Source: Streptacidiphilus fuscans | Lineage (GTDB): Bacteria; Actinomycetota; Actinomycetes; Streptomycetales; Streptomycetaceae | DNA length: 64,000 bases | Direction of reading: 5' to 3' | Assembly (NCBI RefSeq): GCF_015690355.1 | Contig: NZ_JADPRT010000007.1 | Span: 62,001-126,000 of the forward strand | Part shown: positions 8,527-16,773 of the stretch, in pieces | Numbering within the stretch: the stretch's first letter is position 1 | How the letters are laid out: each line of letters begins with the position of its first letter | Notes under the pieces: model-generated | The model's input: only the letters and a program-made list of their open reading frames with translations | Databases searched by the model: none | What the model was told of the DNA's origin: nothing | Program-made: the position numbers and the translations under genes

Positions 8527-8736
8527 TCAGTTGGAGTGGTCGAAGAGCTGTCCCCTCACGCAGTGGGTGGCGGCGGCCGGACCCGTGACGGGCGTGAGGA
8601 CGAGGTCGGGGAGGCAGGTGACGACAGCCTTGAAGCCCTTGGACTGGGGCGAGTTCGCGCCGTCGTCGGCTTGTGCGGGGGCGGCGACGGCGATACCTGC
8701 GGTGGTAAGTGCGGCGAGCGCGATGACCTTCTTCAT
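8527..8736 (-). CDS. small secreted protein with one cysteine pair
   Basis: ATG 8736 gives a 69-residue precursor that begins with a textbook signal peptide (MKKVIALAALTTAGIAVAAPAQA, cut predicted after AQA). The mature part of about 46 residues contains two cysteines about 18 residues apart (TCLPDL...THC), likely a disulfide. Upstream in-frame codons would add residues before the positively charged KK and are less likely. Small proteins of this kind are common in Streptomyces and mostly uncharacterised; it is not a chaplin by sequence. Confidence 0.72.
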   Translation of the reverse strand: MKKVIALAALTTAGIAVAAPAQADDGANSPQSKGFKAVVTCLPDLVLTPVTGPAAATHCVRGQLFDHSN

Positions 8737-8791
8737 GCACTGGCAACGACCTGGCACGGAATGGGTCACTCCCCGCCCCACGCGGGGCGGA

Positions 8792-9901
8792 TCACTCGCC
8801 GTAGCGCAGGATCGCGGCGCAACCGTCGTCGACAGGGGCTACCGGGAGGATCTCGGCGAAGGCGGCGTCGGTGAGGGTGGCGGCACGCAGCAGCAGGGAC
8901 GAGGCCGGCGCCTCGAAAGCGGTGGACTCGTGCTCGCCGAGCGCCTTGGGCGAGCTGGCGACCAGCTTCGGGTCACCGGGCGTTCCCCACTTCAGCGGAT
9001 CGGCGTCGCGGTCGGAGTGGAGCAGCAGGGTGTGGACGTTGCCGACGGCGAACACGTCCGAGACGGCCGGGATGCCCTGCACCGCCAGCTTCCGGCCGAG
9101 CGCCTCGCGGTAGTCCTCCATCGCCTGCTCGTGGATCCGGTCGGAGGCCGTGGCGAGCTCGGTGTCCACGGACCGGCGCAGCGCGGCTTCGGCGTCCTCG
9201 CCGCCGCGCCCGCCCGACACGTCCACCAGCGGGACGTGGATGCGATGCGTGGGCAGCAGCTCGCGCAGCACGCCGAGCGCCTTCGGGTCGCCGCCGACGA
9301 AGACCACCCGGGCGTCGACCGCCGACACCGCCTCGGCGATCTCGGCCGCGACCCCCTGGGCGTTCCGGGTCCACAGGTTCAGGCTGCGGCGGTGGTAGGA
9401 GGCCATGGACGGGCCGCCGCCGCGGACCCGGGTGATGTGCAGGGTGCTGCCGTCGTACGTGCGACTGGTGGCCGCGTCGAACGCGCCCACCGGGTAGGCG
9501 TCGATGTCACCGCCCTCGCGGTCCAGCGCCACCACCACGTAGGGGACCTGGTGGTCCAGGTCCAGCACGGTCTCCAGTGGATCCGCGACCGCCTGGACCA
9601 CCGCCCGGGTCCTGGCTGGGGGCGCCGAGAGGGTGAACGCGCCGAGCAGCTTCCCCTGCGCCGCGAACAGCGACTCGCCCTGCGGCCCGACGATGTGCGG
9701 CGAGCCGCCGACTGCGTCGTCCAGGACGCTCAGTGTCGACTCGTCCACGCCCTGCGCGACCAGGTCCCGGCGCAGGTCGCGCCAGGTGAGCTCCAGGCGC
9801 TTGTCCGCGTCCTGGTCGGTACGACTGGTGTCCATGTGGACCGACACCACCGGACCTTCGGTGTCGGTGTCGTACAGCGGGCGCAGCAGGTCGAGTTCCA
9901 T
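8792..9901 (-). CDS. baeRF2 (Rv2629-like) family protein
   Basis: 369 residues from ATG 9901, which has GGAGG at 6-bp spacing. The overall pattern MELDLLRPLYDTDTEGPVVSVHMDTSRTD... WRDLRRDLVAQGVDE, VPYVVVALDREGGDIDAY and VVFVGGDPKALGVLRELLP matches bacterial eRF1-like family 2, whose members (Rv2629 type) are linked to stalled or hibernating ribosomes. The eRF1-like middle domain lacks a GGQ loop that I can see, as expected for this subfamily. It stands alone with its own promoter region in 9902-10030 (no other gene there). Stress-ribosome function is from family knowledge. Confidence 0.82.
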   Translation of the reverse strand: MELDLLRPLYDTDTEGPVVSVHMDTSRTDQDADKRLELTWRDLRRDLVAQGVDESTLSVLDDAVGGSPHIVGPQGESLFAAQGKLLGAFTLSAPPARTRAVVQAVADPLETVLDLDHQVPYVVVALDREGGDIDAYPVGAFDAATSRTYDGSTLHITRVRGGGPSMASYHRRSLNLWTRNAQGVAAEIAEAVSAVDARVVFVGGDPKALGVLRELLPTHRIHVPLVDVSGGRGGEDAEAALRRSVDTELATASDRIHEQAMEDYREALGRKLAVQGIPAVSDVFAVGNVHTLLLHSDRDADPLKWGTPGDPKLVASSPKALGEHESTAFEAPASSLLLRAATLTDAAFAEILPVAPVDDGCAAILRYGE

Positions 9902-10030
9902 CACGAGCCTCCAGGGCTCCAGGGGCTTTCGCCAACCTCCCCATTGTCAGGTCAGATCGCGCAAAAGAGACATTTGATGGGCTGATGGTGGCGGCACCGG
10001 GAAGGTGGCGACACGGGGAAGCCCGCGCGA

Positions 10031-10858
10031 TCAGTCCGCCGCGACGCTGTGCAGATCACGCAGCGTTGCCGCCAGCGCCCACGCGGCCGCCAGCAGCACG
10101 GCCCCGGCGGCGAACCCGATGCCGTCGACGCCCTGCCGGGCGATCGCGGAGGCGAGCTCGTTCGAACCCGCGAGCACGCTCGCCGCGGTCAGGCCCCACA
10201 GGCCCAGTCGCAGCCGTCGCGGTCGAGGTGGTCGCACCGCCGTCCCACCCAGGCCCGCGAGGACGCGGCAGGCCTGGACGCCCACGGCAGCGAGCGCCGC
10301 CCACCAGCCGGCGACCGCGACGAGTCGCCACGGGCTCGCGGCGATCACGGGCCCGTAGCGGTGCGCCACGGCCACGAATGCGACGACGGCCACCAGCGGC
10401 GGCACCAGACGCCGCACGGCGCGGCCGAGCAGGGCGGTGGCGGCGGCACGGGTCGGTCGGGGCAGCGGGGCGACGAGGACCAGACCGAGCAGCAGCAGGA
10501 CAGCACTGGCCCGCGCGATCCAGGCACCGCCCGGGGCCGTGCGCAGCGGGACGCCCAGCTCTCCGGCCGCATGGCCGAGCAGACCGACGAGTGCGGCCAC
10601 GGCAAGGGCCAACACGGCTGCCCGCTCCCGGCGTTGGGCCCGGCGGTCGACGGGCCAGATCACGGGGTGCAGCCAGATGTCCGCGGCGCCGGCGAGCAGG
10701 CTCACCCAGGTGCGCCATCCGGCCGCGGTGCCGGCCGTCCGGCGGCCTGGCTCGTGGTCCGCCGCGCGGTCCCACCCGTCGTCCGACGCCATCGAGGCGC
10801 CCCACCGGTCCCGGAAGGCGGCCGGATACAGCCGGACCAGGCCCTGCCGCACGGTCAT
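10031..10858 (-). CDS. multi-pass membrane protein coupled to a PadR regulator
   Basis: 275 residues. The N-terminus MTVRQGLVRLYPAAFRDRWG resembles the short cytoplasmic prefix found before permease or sensor-type membrane proteins that travel with PadR regulators. It is followed by about six hydrophobic helices (AAVLALAVAALVGLLGHAA, ASAVLLLLGLVLVAPL, LVPPLVAVVAFVAVA and so on). Its ATG overlaps the stop of the PadR gene by 4 bp, so the two are co-translated. The repressor probably controls this protein and the divergent membrane protein at 11271. The transported or sensed molecule is unknown. Confidence 0.75.
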   Translation of the reverse strand: MTVRQGLVRLYPAAFRDRWGASMASDDGWDRAADHEPGRRTAGTAAGWRTWVSLLAGAADIWLHPVIWPVDRRAQRRERAAVLALAVAALVGLLGHAAGELGVPLRTAPGGAWIARASAVLLLLGLVLVAPLPRPTRAAATALLGRAVRRLVPPLVAVVAFVAVAHRYGPVIAASPWRLVAVAGWWAALAAVGVQACRVLAGLGGTAVRPPRPRRLRLGLWGLTAASVLAGSNELASAIARQGVDGIGFAAGAVLLAAAWALAATLRDLHSVAAD

Positions 10859-11154
10859 GCCGGGTTCACCCCCAGGCCGCGCAGCCCCGCGTGTGCGACC
10901 TTCGCCATCGACCGGAGCTCCTGCTCCAGCACCTGACGGCCCTTCGGCGTCAGCCGGACCGGTCGCTGTCGCCCCTGCTCCTCGGCCGGTTCGATCAGCT
11001 CCTTGGCCTCCAGACGGGCCAGGGCCCCGTACAGACTGCCAGGACCCAGGCGCTCACCGACCAGGTCCTCGATCGCGGCGTTGATGGCGTACCCGTGCAA
11101 GGGACCGTCGACCAGTGCGCACAGCACCAGCGTCTGGGCGTCGTTCGCCTGCAT
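10855..11154 (-). CDS. PadR family transcriptional regulator
   Basis: 99 residues, the length of a minimal PadR protein of the PF03551 type. The winged-helix signature is VLCALVDGPLHGYAINAAIEDL, then GPGSLYGALARLEAKELIEP, then RLTPKGRQVLEQEL. Such proteins repress a neighbouring membrane-protein or efflux gene and release DNA on ligand binding. The start has GAGGAGAG upstream. The gene is first in a two-gene leftward operon, and the divergent promoter holds strong TACTAC/GTAGTA repeats. Confidence 0.92.
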   Translation of the reverse strand: MQANDAQTLVLCALVDGPLHGYAINAAIEDLVGERLGPGSLYGALARLEAKELIEPAEEQGRQRPVRLTPKGRQVLEQELRSMAKVAHAGLRGLGVNPA

Positions 11155-11201
11155 CGTGATGCTCTCCTCATCGCTCCGGGCCCGTCCGGGCGTTTCTCAC
11201 G

Positions 11202-11264
11202 GTACTACGCACCAGGTAGTACACCTCAAGTAGCACGCGGCGCGTACTACGCACTGTGTACTAT
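11202..11264. promoter_or_regulatory. probable PadR operator cluster
   Basis: GTACTAC (11202-11208) and GTAGTAC (11216-11222) form a perfect 7-7-7 inverted repeat, and GTACTACGCAC recurs exactly 42 bp further (11202-11212 and 11244-11254), followed by GTGTACTA at 11256-11263. The block fills the short space between the PadR start (11154) and the divergent ATG at 11271, the usual position for autoregulation. Confidence 0.65.
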
Positions 11265-11270
11265 GCCGCC

Positions 11271-12386
11271 ATGTCGAACGACGAAATCGCGCCGGAGCCG
11301 CGCGAACGCTTTCTGACTGCCGACCACGACTCCCGACGGAGCACCCTTCGAGCCCTGTGGGTCGCACTCGCCACGGCCGTGACGTTCACGGCCTTCGGCT
11401 ACGTCACGGCACACGTCCACTCGGTGCGGGCCGGAAGCCCTTGGCAGGACGACCCCTACGACGTCGGGGTGTCCTTCACGCTGTTCCTGGTCCCCGCGCT
11501 CGTCGTGCTGACGGCGGTCCGGGCGCTGCTGTACCGGCGGGGTGAACCGCAGCCGGTGTACCGAGCGGAGCAACTCCTGCGCGCCGCAGGGCTGTCCGTG
11601 CTGCTGGTCGGCGCGACGGCACTGCTCGACTGGGCCGCGGTGGCGCTCCGGGCGGACCGTGCGCGCTGGGACCAGGGCACGCCCTGGATGATCGCGGCAC
11701 TGGCCCTGCTCACCGCCGGCACAGTCGCGGCCTTCGTCCTGCTGTGGCATGCGCTGCGCCGACTGCCAGCCCAGGGCCGACGCCGACCCGACGGCGACTG
11801 GCTCGGCGACCTGGCCGTCCTCGCGCTCCGCCTGGCCTCGCATCTCCCGGACACCGGAGTGCAGTTGGCCGCGCGCCTGCTCAGCGACGCGGTGATCGAC
11901 TGGATCCGCCGCCATGTCGTGGCGCTCGCGGCGGCGGCGAGCCTGGCGGCGGGCCTTGCGCAGAGCGCAGCGCAGGCGATCGGCGAGGGCTGGACGAGCC
12001 CGCTGCTCTTCGTTCTGAGCGTCGGCGTGGCCGGAGGCGGCTACTTCGCCTTCTGCATGTGCTGCAATGCCGTCCTGCGGATCGCAGTCCCCCAGGCGAC
12101 CCGCGCCGACCACGGCGCCAACTCCGGCCCAGAGTCCGCACCCGGCGGCGGCACGAGCGTGGTGACGAAGAGGGGGTCGAGGGCGTCGAAGTCGAGGGCG
12201 GTGCGCCACGCCGCCGTGGCCGCCTCGTTCGCCATGCCCGTGGCTCTGGCACTGCACGGAGTCCTCTGGCCGCTGGTGGGCCAGTCGGGCCAGGTGGACT
12301 CCGCCGCCAAGGCGGCTGCGATCGTCTTCACCAGCGCGGCGGCGGCCGGTGTGGTCGCCTTCGGTACGTCGTTCGCCCGGAGTTGA
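11271..12386 (+). CDS. multi-pass membrane protein, unknown function
   Basis: ATG 11271 (MSNDEIAPEPRERFLTADHD) is preferred over an earlier in-frame codon inside the operator repeats. The 371-residue protein has a charged cytoplasmic N-terminus, several hydrophobic helices (ALWVALATAVTFTAFGYV, DVGVSFTLFLVPALVVLTAV, LSVLLVGATALLDWAAVAL, WMIAALALLTAGTVAAFVLL), an Arg-rich loop and a C-terminal helix pair. A CMCC cluster lies near residue 260. I do not recognise the family. It is divergent from PadR and its partner membrane protein and probably belongs to the same regulatory unit. Confidence 0.72.
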   Translation: MSNDEIAPEPRERFLTADHDSRRSTLRALWVALATAVTFTAFGYVTAHVHSVRAGSPWQDDPYDVGVSFTLFLVPALVVLTAVRALLYRRGEPQPVYRAEQLLRAAGLSVLLVGATALLDWAAVALRADRARWDQGTPWMIAALALLTAGTVAAFVLLWHALRRLPAQGRRRPDGDWLGDLAVLALRLASHLPDTGVQLAARLLSDAVIDWIRRHVVALAAAASLAAGLAQSAAQAIGEGWTSPLLFVLSVGVAGGGYFAFCMCCNAVLRIAVPQATRADHGANSGPESAPGGGTSVVTKRGSRASKSRAVRHAAVAASFAMPVALALHGVLWPLVGQSGQVDSAAKAAAIVFTSAAAAGVVAFGTSFARS

Positions 12387-12416
12387 CGGCACGTCCGCAC
12401 GCACATCTCAGTTCTC

Positions 12417-13601
12417 TCAGTGCAGTCCACCCGCGCCGATCACGTGACCGAACACGAAGACGAGCAGCGCCGCGCCGCCGCCGACCAGGAGCTGGCGCAG
12501 GCCGGAGCGGAGCAGCGGTCGGCCGTTGACCAGGCCGAGCGCGCCGCCGACGGTGAACAGCGCCAGTCCCGTCAGGGCCACGGCCGTGACCAGCGCGGCG
12601 CTGCCGCCGCTGCCGAAGAGGTACGGAAGGATGACGACCACCGCGCCGAGGGCGAAGGCGAGCAGGCTGGACAGGGCGGCGGCCCAGGGCGAGCCCAACT
12701 CGTCAGGGTCGAGCCCGAGTTCCTCGCGGGCCATGGTCTCCAGGGCGCTGTCGGGGTCCTTCATGATGGTTGCGGCGACCTGCTGCGCCTCGTCCGCGCT
12801 CAGGCCCTTGGCCCGGTAGATCAGCGCGAGCTCCTCGGCCTCGGCCTCGGGGTCCTCCGCCAGTTCGGCCGCCTCCAGGGAGAGTTCACGCTCGTAGGAC
12901 TCGCGCTGGCTGCGCATGGAGATGTACTCCCCCGCCGCCATCGAGAAGGCACCGGCGAGCAGCCCTGCGACGCCCGCGAACAGGACGGTCGCCGCCGAGG
13001 CGCCGGAGCCCGCGAAGCCCAGCACCAGCGAGCCGTTGGAGACCAGACCGTCGTTGACGCCGAAGACCCCCGCGCGCAGCGCGCCGGACCGGTCGCTGCG
13101 GTGCCAGCGCTCGCGGCGCAGGATGCCGCGCCCGCCGGTCTCCTCCTGCTGGGCCACGGGCGCGGAACCGTCCTCGCGCAGACGGGTCAGCACGCGGGCG
13201 TGGGAGCGCTCGTCGGCGGCCATGCCGGGGGCGGCGTCGGGATCGCCCAGATAGAGGCCCGAGTCCGCCCGCTCCGCGCGCTCGACGAAGGGCAGCGCCA
13301 GATCGACCGAGTACCGGCGTGCCAGCCAGGACAGCGCCCGGACACGGGGTCCGACGCGCCTCGGCTGCGGCACGGACTCGCCGAGTTCGGTGAGCTTGTC
13401 CTCCCAGTGCGCGGCGTGCCGCTCCTCGATGGCGGCCAACTCCAGCAGGATCTGCCGCCGCTCGCCTTCCGCTCCGTCCGCGAGCGCGCGGTAGAGCACA
13501 GCGCTCTGCCGCTCGGCGTCCAGGGCCGCGCGGAAGCGGGCACGCGCCGCGCGCTGGTCAGCGGGGTCGTGGAGCTGAGGGGAGATGCTCGCGGTGCCCA
13601 T
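12417..13601 (-). CDS. ferritin-like / VIT1-CCC1 metal transporter fusion
   Basis: 394 residues in two parts. Residues about 10-150 are a rubrerythrin/ferritin-like helical domain with metal-ligand-type Glu and His (ERQSAVLYRALADGAEGERR, ELAAIEERHAAHWEDKL, ADERSHARVLTRL). Residues about 170-394 are the VIT1/CCC1 membrane domain (RAGVFGVNDGLVSNGSLVLGFAG, FSMAAGEYISMRSQRE, a cytosolic loop SADEAQQVAATIMKD and final membrane helices). Such fusions export or sequester Fe2+ or Mn2+. The start has AAAGGA upstream. A 15-bp palindrome just before the gene suggests metal- or redox-dependent control. Confidence 0.9.
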   Translation of the reverse strand: MGTASISPQLHDPADQRAARARFRAALDAERQSAVLYRALADGAEGERRQILLELAAIEERHAAHWEDKLTELGESVPQPRRVGPRVRALSWLARRYSVDLALPFVERAERADSGLYLGDPDAAPGMAADERSHARVLTRLREDGSAPVAQQEETGGRGILRRERWHRSDRSGALRAGVFGVNDGLVSNGSLVLGFAGSGASAATVLFAGVAGLLAGAFSMAAGEYISMRSQRESYERELSLEAAELAEDPEAEAEELALIYRAKGLSADEAQQVAATIMKDPDSALETMAREELGLDPDELGSPWAAALSSLLAFALGAVVVILPYLFGSGGSAALVTAVALTGLALFTVGGALGLVNGRPLLRSGLRQLLVGGGAALLVFVFGHVIGAGGLH

Positions 13602-13634
13602 GGCTTCGATCCTTTCTGTCGAACGTGGTCTAGT

Positions 13635-13649
13635 TTAGACAAAGTCTAA
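13635..13649. promoter_or_regulatory. 6-3-6 palindrome upstream of the VIT1 gene (Fur/PerR-like)
   Basis: TTAGACAAAGTCTAA, perfect in six-base arms, lies 34 bp before the start codon of the transporter. The size and AT content in a GC-rich genome fit a Fur-superfamily operator, and the gene's metal role supports this, but the exact regulator is not known. Confidence 0.5.
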
Positions 13650-14121
13650 TCTTGAATCCACTCGGACTTTGGTCCTAGGCCCGACTACTTCGGGTGCACC
13701 GACCGCTCCGGTCCGCGTCCGCGCCGCCGCCCGCGTCACCACTTCGGCCGGAGACGCGTCTCAAAGTGCTGGTCAGCGGCGTGCGCCGGGGTGGGACGGC
13801 CGCGCGGGGGCAGCGGACACTTGGCACATCCTGGTCGCATCACGAAAGATCGCTCACAGCGGCGGTGAAGCTGCCCGCCCGCACCTGCCGACGGCCCGTG
13901 CCCTACGAGGGGAGGGCACGGACCCGGGACCGATGAGGCAACCGCCGCGTGGGACACGGCGGTTGCCTCTCCGCGTCAGCGCGTCGCACCGCCGACCACC
14001 CCAACACGAGCAACACGCTCCGCGCCACGTCGTGCGGGCACGGCTGGATCACACGGGTGGACTTGCGCACCGGAGATGACGAATGGTCACATGCCCCTCC
14101 GGACCAATCTGGGGAGTGCCT
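13650..14121. other. 472-bp intergenic region with a stable stem-loop
   Basis: Between the VIT1 promoter and the DUF1003-RyR gene there is no convincing protein gene. The main structure is GAGGCAACCGCCG (13935-13947) paired perfectly with CGGCGGTTGCCTC (13957-13969) around a 9-nt loop. It ends 150 bp before the next start and could be a terminator of a short untranslated RNA or a leader structure. Confidence 0.5.
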
Positions 14122-15894
14122 GTGACTGACGTCGGCGAAACGGCAGCCGGGCTGCCCCAGCAGCCCGTCACGATCGCCGACGAGCGGGTGGGCGTCAACG
14201 GCGCGATCGCCGCCGCCCTGACCAGGGGTGTCGGGTCCATGCCCGCGCTCTACCTCACGCTGGTCTTCTGCGGCACCTGGATGGTTCTGGCCACCTGGGG
14301 CCCGCTGCACCGGATCGACCCCTACCCGTTCGGGTTCCTGCTCTTCCTCAACAACGTCGTGCAGTTGGTGCTCTGCGCGGTGATCCTGGTCGGCCAACGC
14401 GTGCTCGGAAAGGCCGCCGACCGACGGGCCGTGCAGACCTACACCAACGCGGAGGCGATCTTCGCGCAGGTCGCGGACCTGCAGGCGCATCTCGACCGGC
14501 ACGACCGGGCGCTGGGGCGCGGCGCCAGCCTGCTGGAGTCCAGCCCCCACCCGTGGATCCGCGGCCACCGGGTCCAGCCACCACCACAGGCGGTGGACCA
14601 CGCGGTCGGCGTCAACGGGCGGATCGCGGCCTGGCTGACCGGGCGACTGGGCAGCATGGGCGCGTTCTACATCGCGGCCGGGACGCAGGTCGTCTGGATC
14701 GGCGCGGCCGAGCTGGGGTTGCAGTCCTTCGACCCGTACCCGTTCGCGTTCATGTCCTTCCTCTCCACCTTCGCGCAGCTGGTCTTCATGATCGTGATCA
14801 TGGTCGGGCAGAAGGTGCTCAGCCTCTCCGGCGACCGGAGGTCCGAGCAGACCTTCCTCGACGCCGAGGCGATCCTGCACGAGTGCCGCCGCATGAAGGC
14901 GCGGCTCGCCGCACAGGACCTCGTCATCGACAGCCTCGCCGACTACACCTCGGCCCAGGTCGCCGAGCACCTGGCGCAGGCCCTGCACCAGAGCCGGATG
15001 CAGGCGACCAGCCCCGAACCCGCATCTCAACAGTCCTCCGGCGGAGCGGCACTGCGCCCCTGGCACGCGCTGCCTGACGAGTCGCGTGAGGCCGGTCTGG
15101 AGCACGCGCGCCGTGTCGGCGAGAGCCTGGCTGCGATCGGATGCCTGACGTTCCCCGCCGCCCCCACCGCCCACGGCCCCGAACCGGTCACCGCCTTCGA
15201 CGACCAGGAGGCGGAGGTGCTGGCCCGTCTGGAGCACGAGTACCGGCTGAGCGAGGAGGAGGCCCAGGCCCAGGGCGGCCCGCGCCAGGGCGAGTTGACG
15301 CCCTGGGAGGAACTCTCCGCGCCCGCACGCGCGCAGGCCGTGGACGCCGTGCGCTATCTGCCGACCGTGCTGGCCGACATCGGCTTCCAGGTGCTGCGGA
15401 CCGGTCCGGGTGCGGACGGGGTGGGCGAGATCGACTTCACGCCGGACGAGTGGGCGACGCTGCACCAGGCCCTGATGGCCGCCGGCGTCCTGGTCGCCCT
15501 CGCCGAAGGGGAGATCGACGCGGAGGAGATCTTCGCCATGGTCCAGCTGCTGCGCGAGGCCGGGTTGACCCATCCCCGGCGCCTGATCCGCGAGTTGGCC
15601 GCGACCTCCACCTTCGACACCGGCCTGCGGCCGGGCATCCGCTACGCCGAGTACGAGAAGAAGGCGCTGGACGCCATCCAGGCCGCCTGCACCCTGCTGT
15701 CGCGCCGGGCGGACGACGAACTGGCCACCTTCCGCGGCTTCCTGACGAAGATCGCGGGAGCCGTCGCCGACGCCAACAACGAAGGAGGCTTCTTCGGCCG
15801 CGGCGCCCGCGGCCGGACGCCGCGCGAGACGGCGGCGATGGAGTCGGTGGCCGTGGCGGCGCTCCTCCTGCCGAAGCAACGGGGGTTGGGCTGA
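14122..15894 (+). CDS. tandem DUF1003 - tandem RyR-like - TerB-like membrane protein
   Basis: GTG 14122 has GGGGAG at 5-bp spacing. The 590-residue protein contains two copies of a DUF1003-type two-helix membrane module (about 25-130 and 160-270), each with an NG(R/A)IAA start, a DPYPF turn, a long second helix and a (G)QKVL/(G)QRVL exit. Two RyR-domain-like segments follow (about 310-345, RPWHALPDESREAGLEHA; about 390-425, TPWEELSAPARAQAVDAV, with LPTVLADIGF). From about residue 440 to the end there is a helical TerB-like region (DEWATLHQALMAAGVLVALA, EGEIDAEEI, ATFRGFLTKIAGAVADANNE). RyR and TerB modules occur in bacterial stress and conflict systems. It is a single-gene unit. Domain calls beyond DUF1003 were made by eye and need profile confirmation. 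Confidence 0.7.
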   Translation: MTDVGETAAGLPQQPVTIADERVGVNGAIAAALTRGVGSMPALYLTLVFCGTWMVLATWGPLHRIDPYPFGFLLFLNNVVQLVLCAVILVGQRVLGKAADRRAVQTYTNAEAIFAQVADLQAHLDRHDRALGRGASLLESSPHPWIRGHRVQPPPQAVDHAVGVNGRIAAWLTGRLGSMGAFYIAAGTQVVWIGAAELGLQSFDPYPFAFMSFLSTFAQLVFMIVIMVGQKVLSLSGDRRSEQTFLDAEAILHECRRMKARLAAQDLVIDSLADYTSAQVAEHLAQALHQSRMQATSPEPASQQSSGGAALRPWHALPDESREAGLEHARRVGESLAAIGCLTFPAAPTAHGPEPVTAFDDQEAEVLARLEHEYRLSEEEAQAQGGPRQGELTPWEELSAPARAQAVDAVRYLPTVLADIGFQVLRTGPGADGVGEIDFTPDEWATLHQALMAAGVLVALAEGEIDAEEIFAMVQLLREAGLTHPRRLIRELAATSTFDTGLRPGIRYAEYEKKALDAIQAACTLLSRRADDELATFRGFLTKIAGAVADANNEGGFFGRGARGRTPRETAAMESVAVAALLLPKQRGLG

Positions 15895-15969
15895 GCCCGG
15901 GGAGTACGCTCCTGTTGAACCTGGATGGACGAGCCGACCGGAACGCAACCGTGCAGGAGGCCTGGCGGC

Positions 15970-16749
15970 ATGAAGGTGCGACCGCTGCTGATCCGAACGT
16001 TGAAGCCGCTCGTCCGGCCAATCGGGTTCGTCCTCATCGCCAGGCGACAGTTCAACTTGCCGCGCTGGACCAGCAGACAGGTGTTCGTCGCCCAGCGCGC
16101 CATTGTCGTGGCATGGCTGGACAGTCACTTCGCTGCGCTCGAACACGGCGCGCCTTGGCTGCATCGGGTCGGCAGCGATGTCTGGGACTACTGCTCGGGC
16201 TTGGTTCCTTCGCCCTTTCAGGGGAACCTTTTTGAGCCCCGTCGGTTCGCGAGCCTGGGGTGCGACCGCGGCGTGATCGCGGTCTACGGATTCGACGGCG
16301 ATCTGACAGAGCGCCTCAACCAACTCCGTGAGGCGCTGTCGGCTGCAGGATGGGAAAGAACCGTGTGGCGAAGCAGAGCGTGGGTTCCCTCGGACAGTGG
16401 CCAAGCGTTCTCGTGGCGACCGACCGCTGCGCTGAGCTATCCGCCGGGCCCGGACGGGAGACTCTCGTCGGAGAGGCTGAGGCGGGCCCCGTCCCTGTGG
16501 GTCTCGTGGTGCAGCCGTGGACAGGCAACCTCACTGCAGCAGCACGCCCACCGGACACGACACAGCACACGTAACCGCCTGGTGCTGGAGTCCAGCGCGA
16601 CCGAACCCGGGGAACTGCCGGACGCCGCGCTGGAGAAACATGACCACGCACTGGCCGTGTATCTCAACTTCCGCTATCCGGATCTGGATTCGCCGGCTCG
16701 CCGGCGTCGGGAACCGCGCTACCTTCTCCCCACGCGACCCGTTCGTTGA
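15970..16749 (+). CDS. hypothetical protein, atypical codon use
   Basis: ATG 15970 (MKVRPLLIRTLKPLVRPIG) is preceded by GCAGGAGG. The 259-residue product has no signal peptide or membrane helix that I can see. Mid-gene segments such as LTERLNQLREALSAAGWERTVW and the later ALAVYLNFRYPDLDSPARRRR are unremarkable. A/T is more common at third positions than in neighbouring genes, especially around 16000-16350, which suggests recent acquisition or weak selection. The family is not recognised. It follows the RyR/TerB gene by 75 bp on the same strand, but nothing else links them. Confidence 0.6.
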   Translation: MKVRPLLIRTLKPLVRPIGFVLIARRQFNLPRWTSRQVFVAQRAIVVAWLDSHFAALEHGAPWLHRVGSDVWDYCSGLVPSPFQGNLFEPRRFASLGCDRGVIAVYGFDGDLTERLNQLREALSAAGWERTVWRSRAWVPSDSGQAFSWRPTAALSYPPGPDGRLSSERLRRAPSLWVSWCSRGQATSLQQHAHRTRHSTRNRLVLESSATEPGELPDAALEKHDHALAVYLNFRYPDLDSPARRRREPRYLLPTRPVR

Positions 16750-16773
16750 TCGGCCTGAGCAGGGGCGCGGAAC

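Noticed and set aside
13669..14079. Possible small gene in the VIT1/DUF1003 gap
   Set aside because: No ribosome site, strongly biased low-information sequence, and the hairpin at 13935-13969 lies inside it.
13903..16404. 833-codon open frame opposite the DUF1003-RyR gene
   Set aside because: Same kind of antisense artefact in GC-rich DNA; the plus strand has membrane helices, a good ribosome site and recognisable domains.
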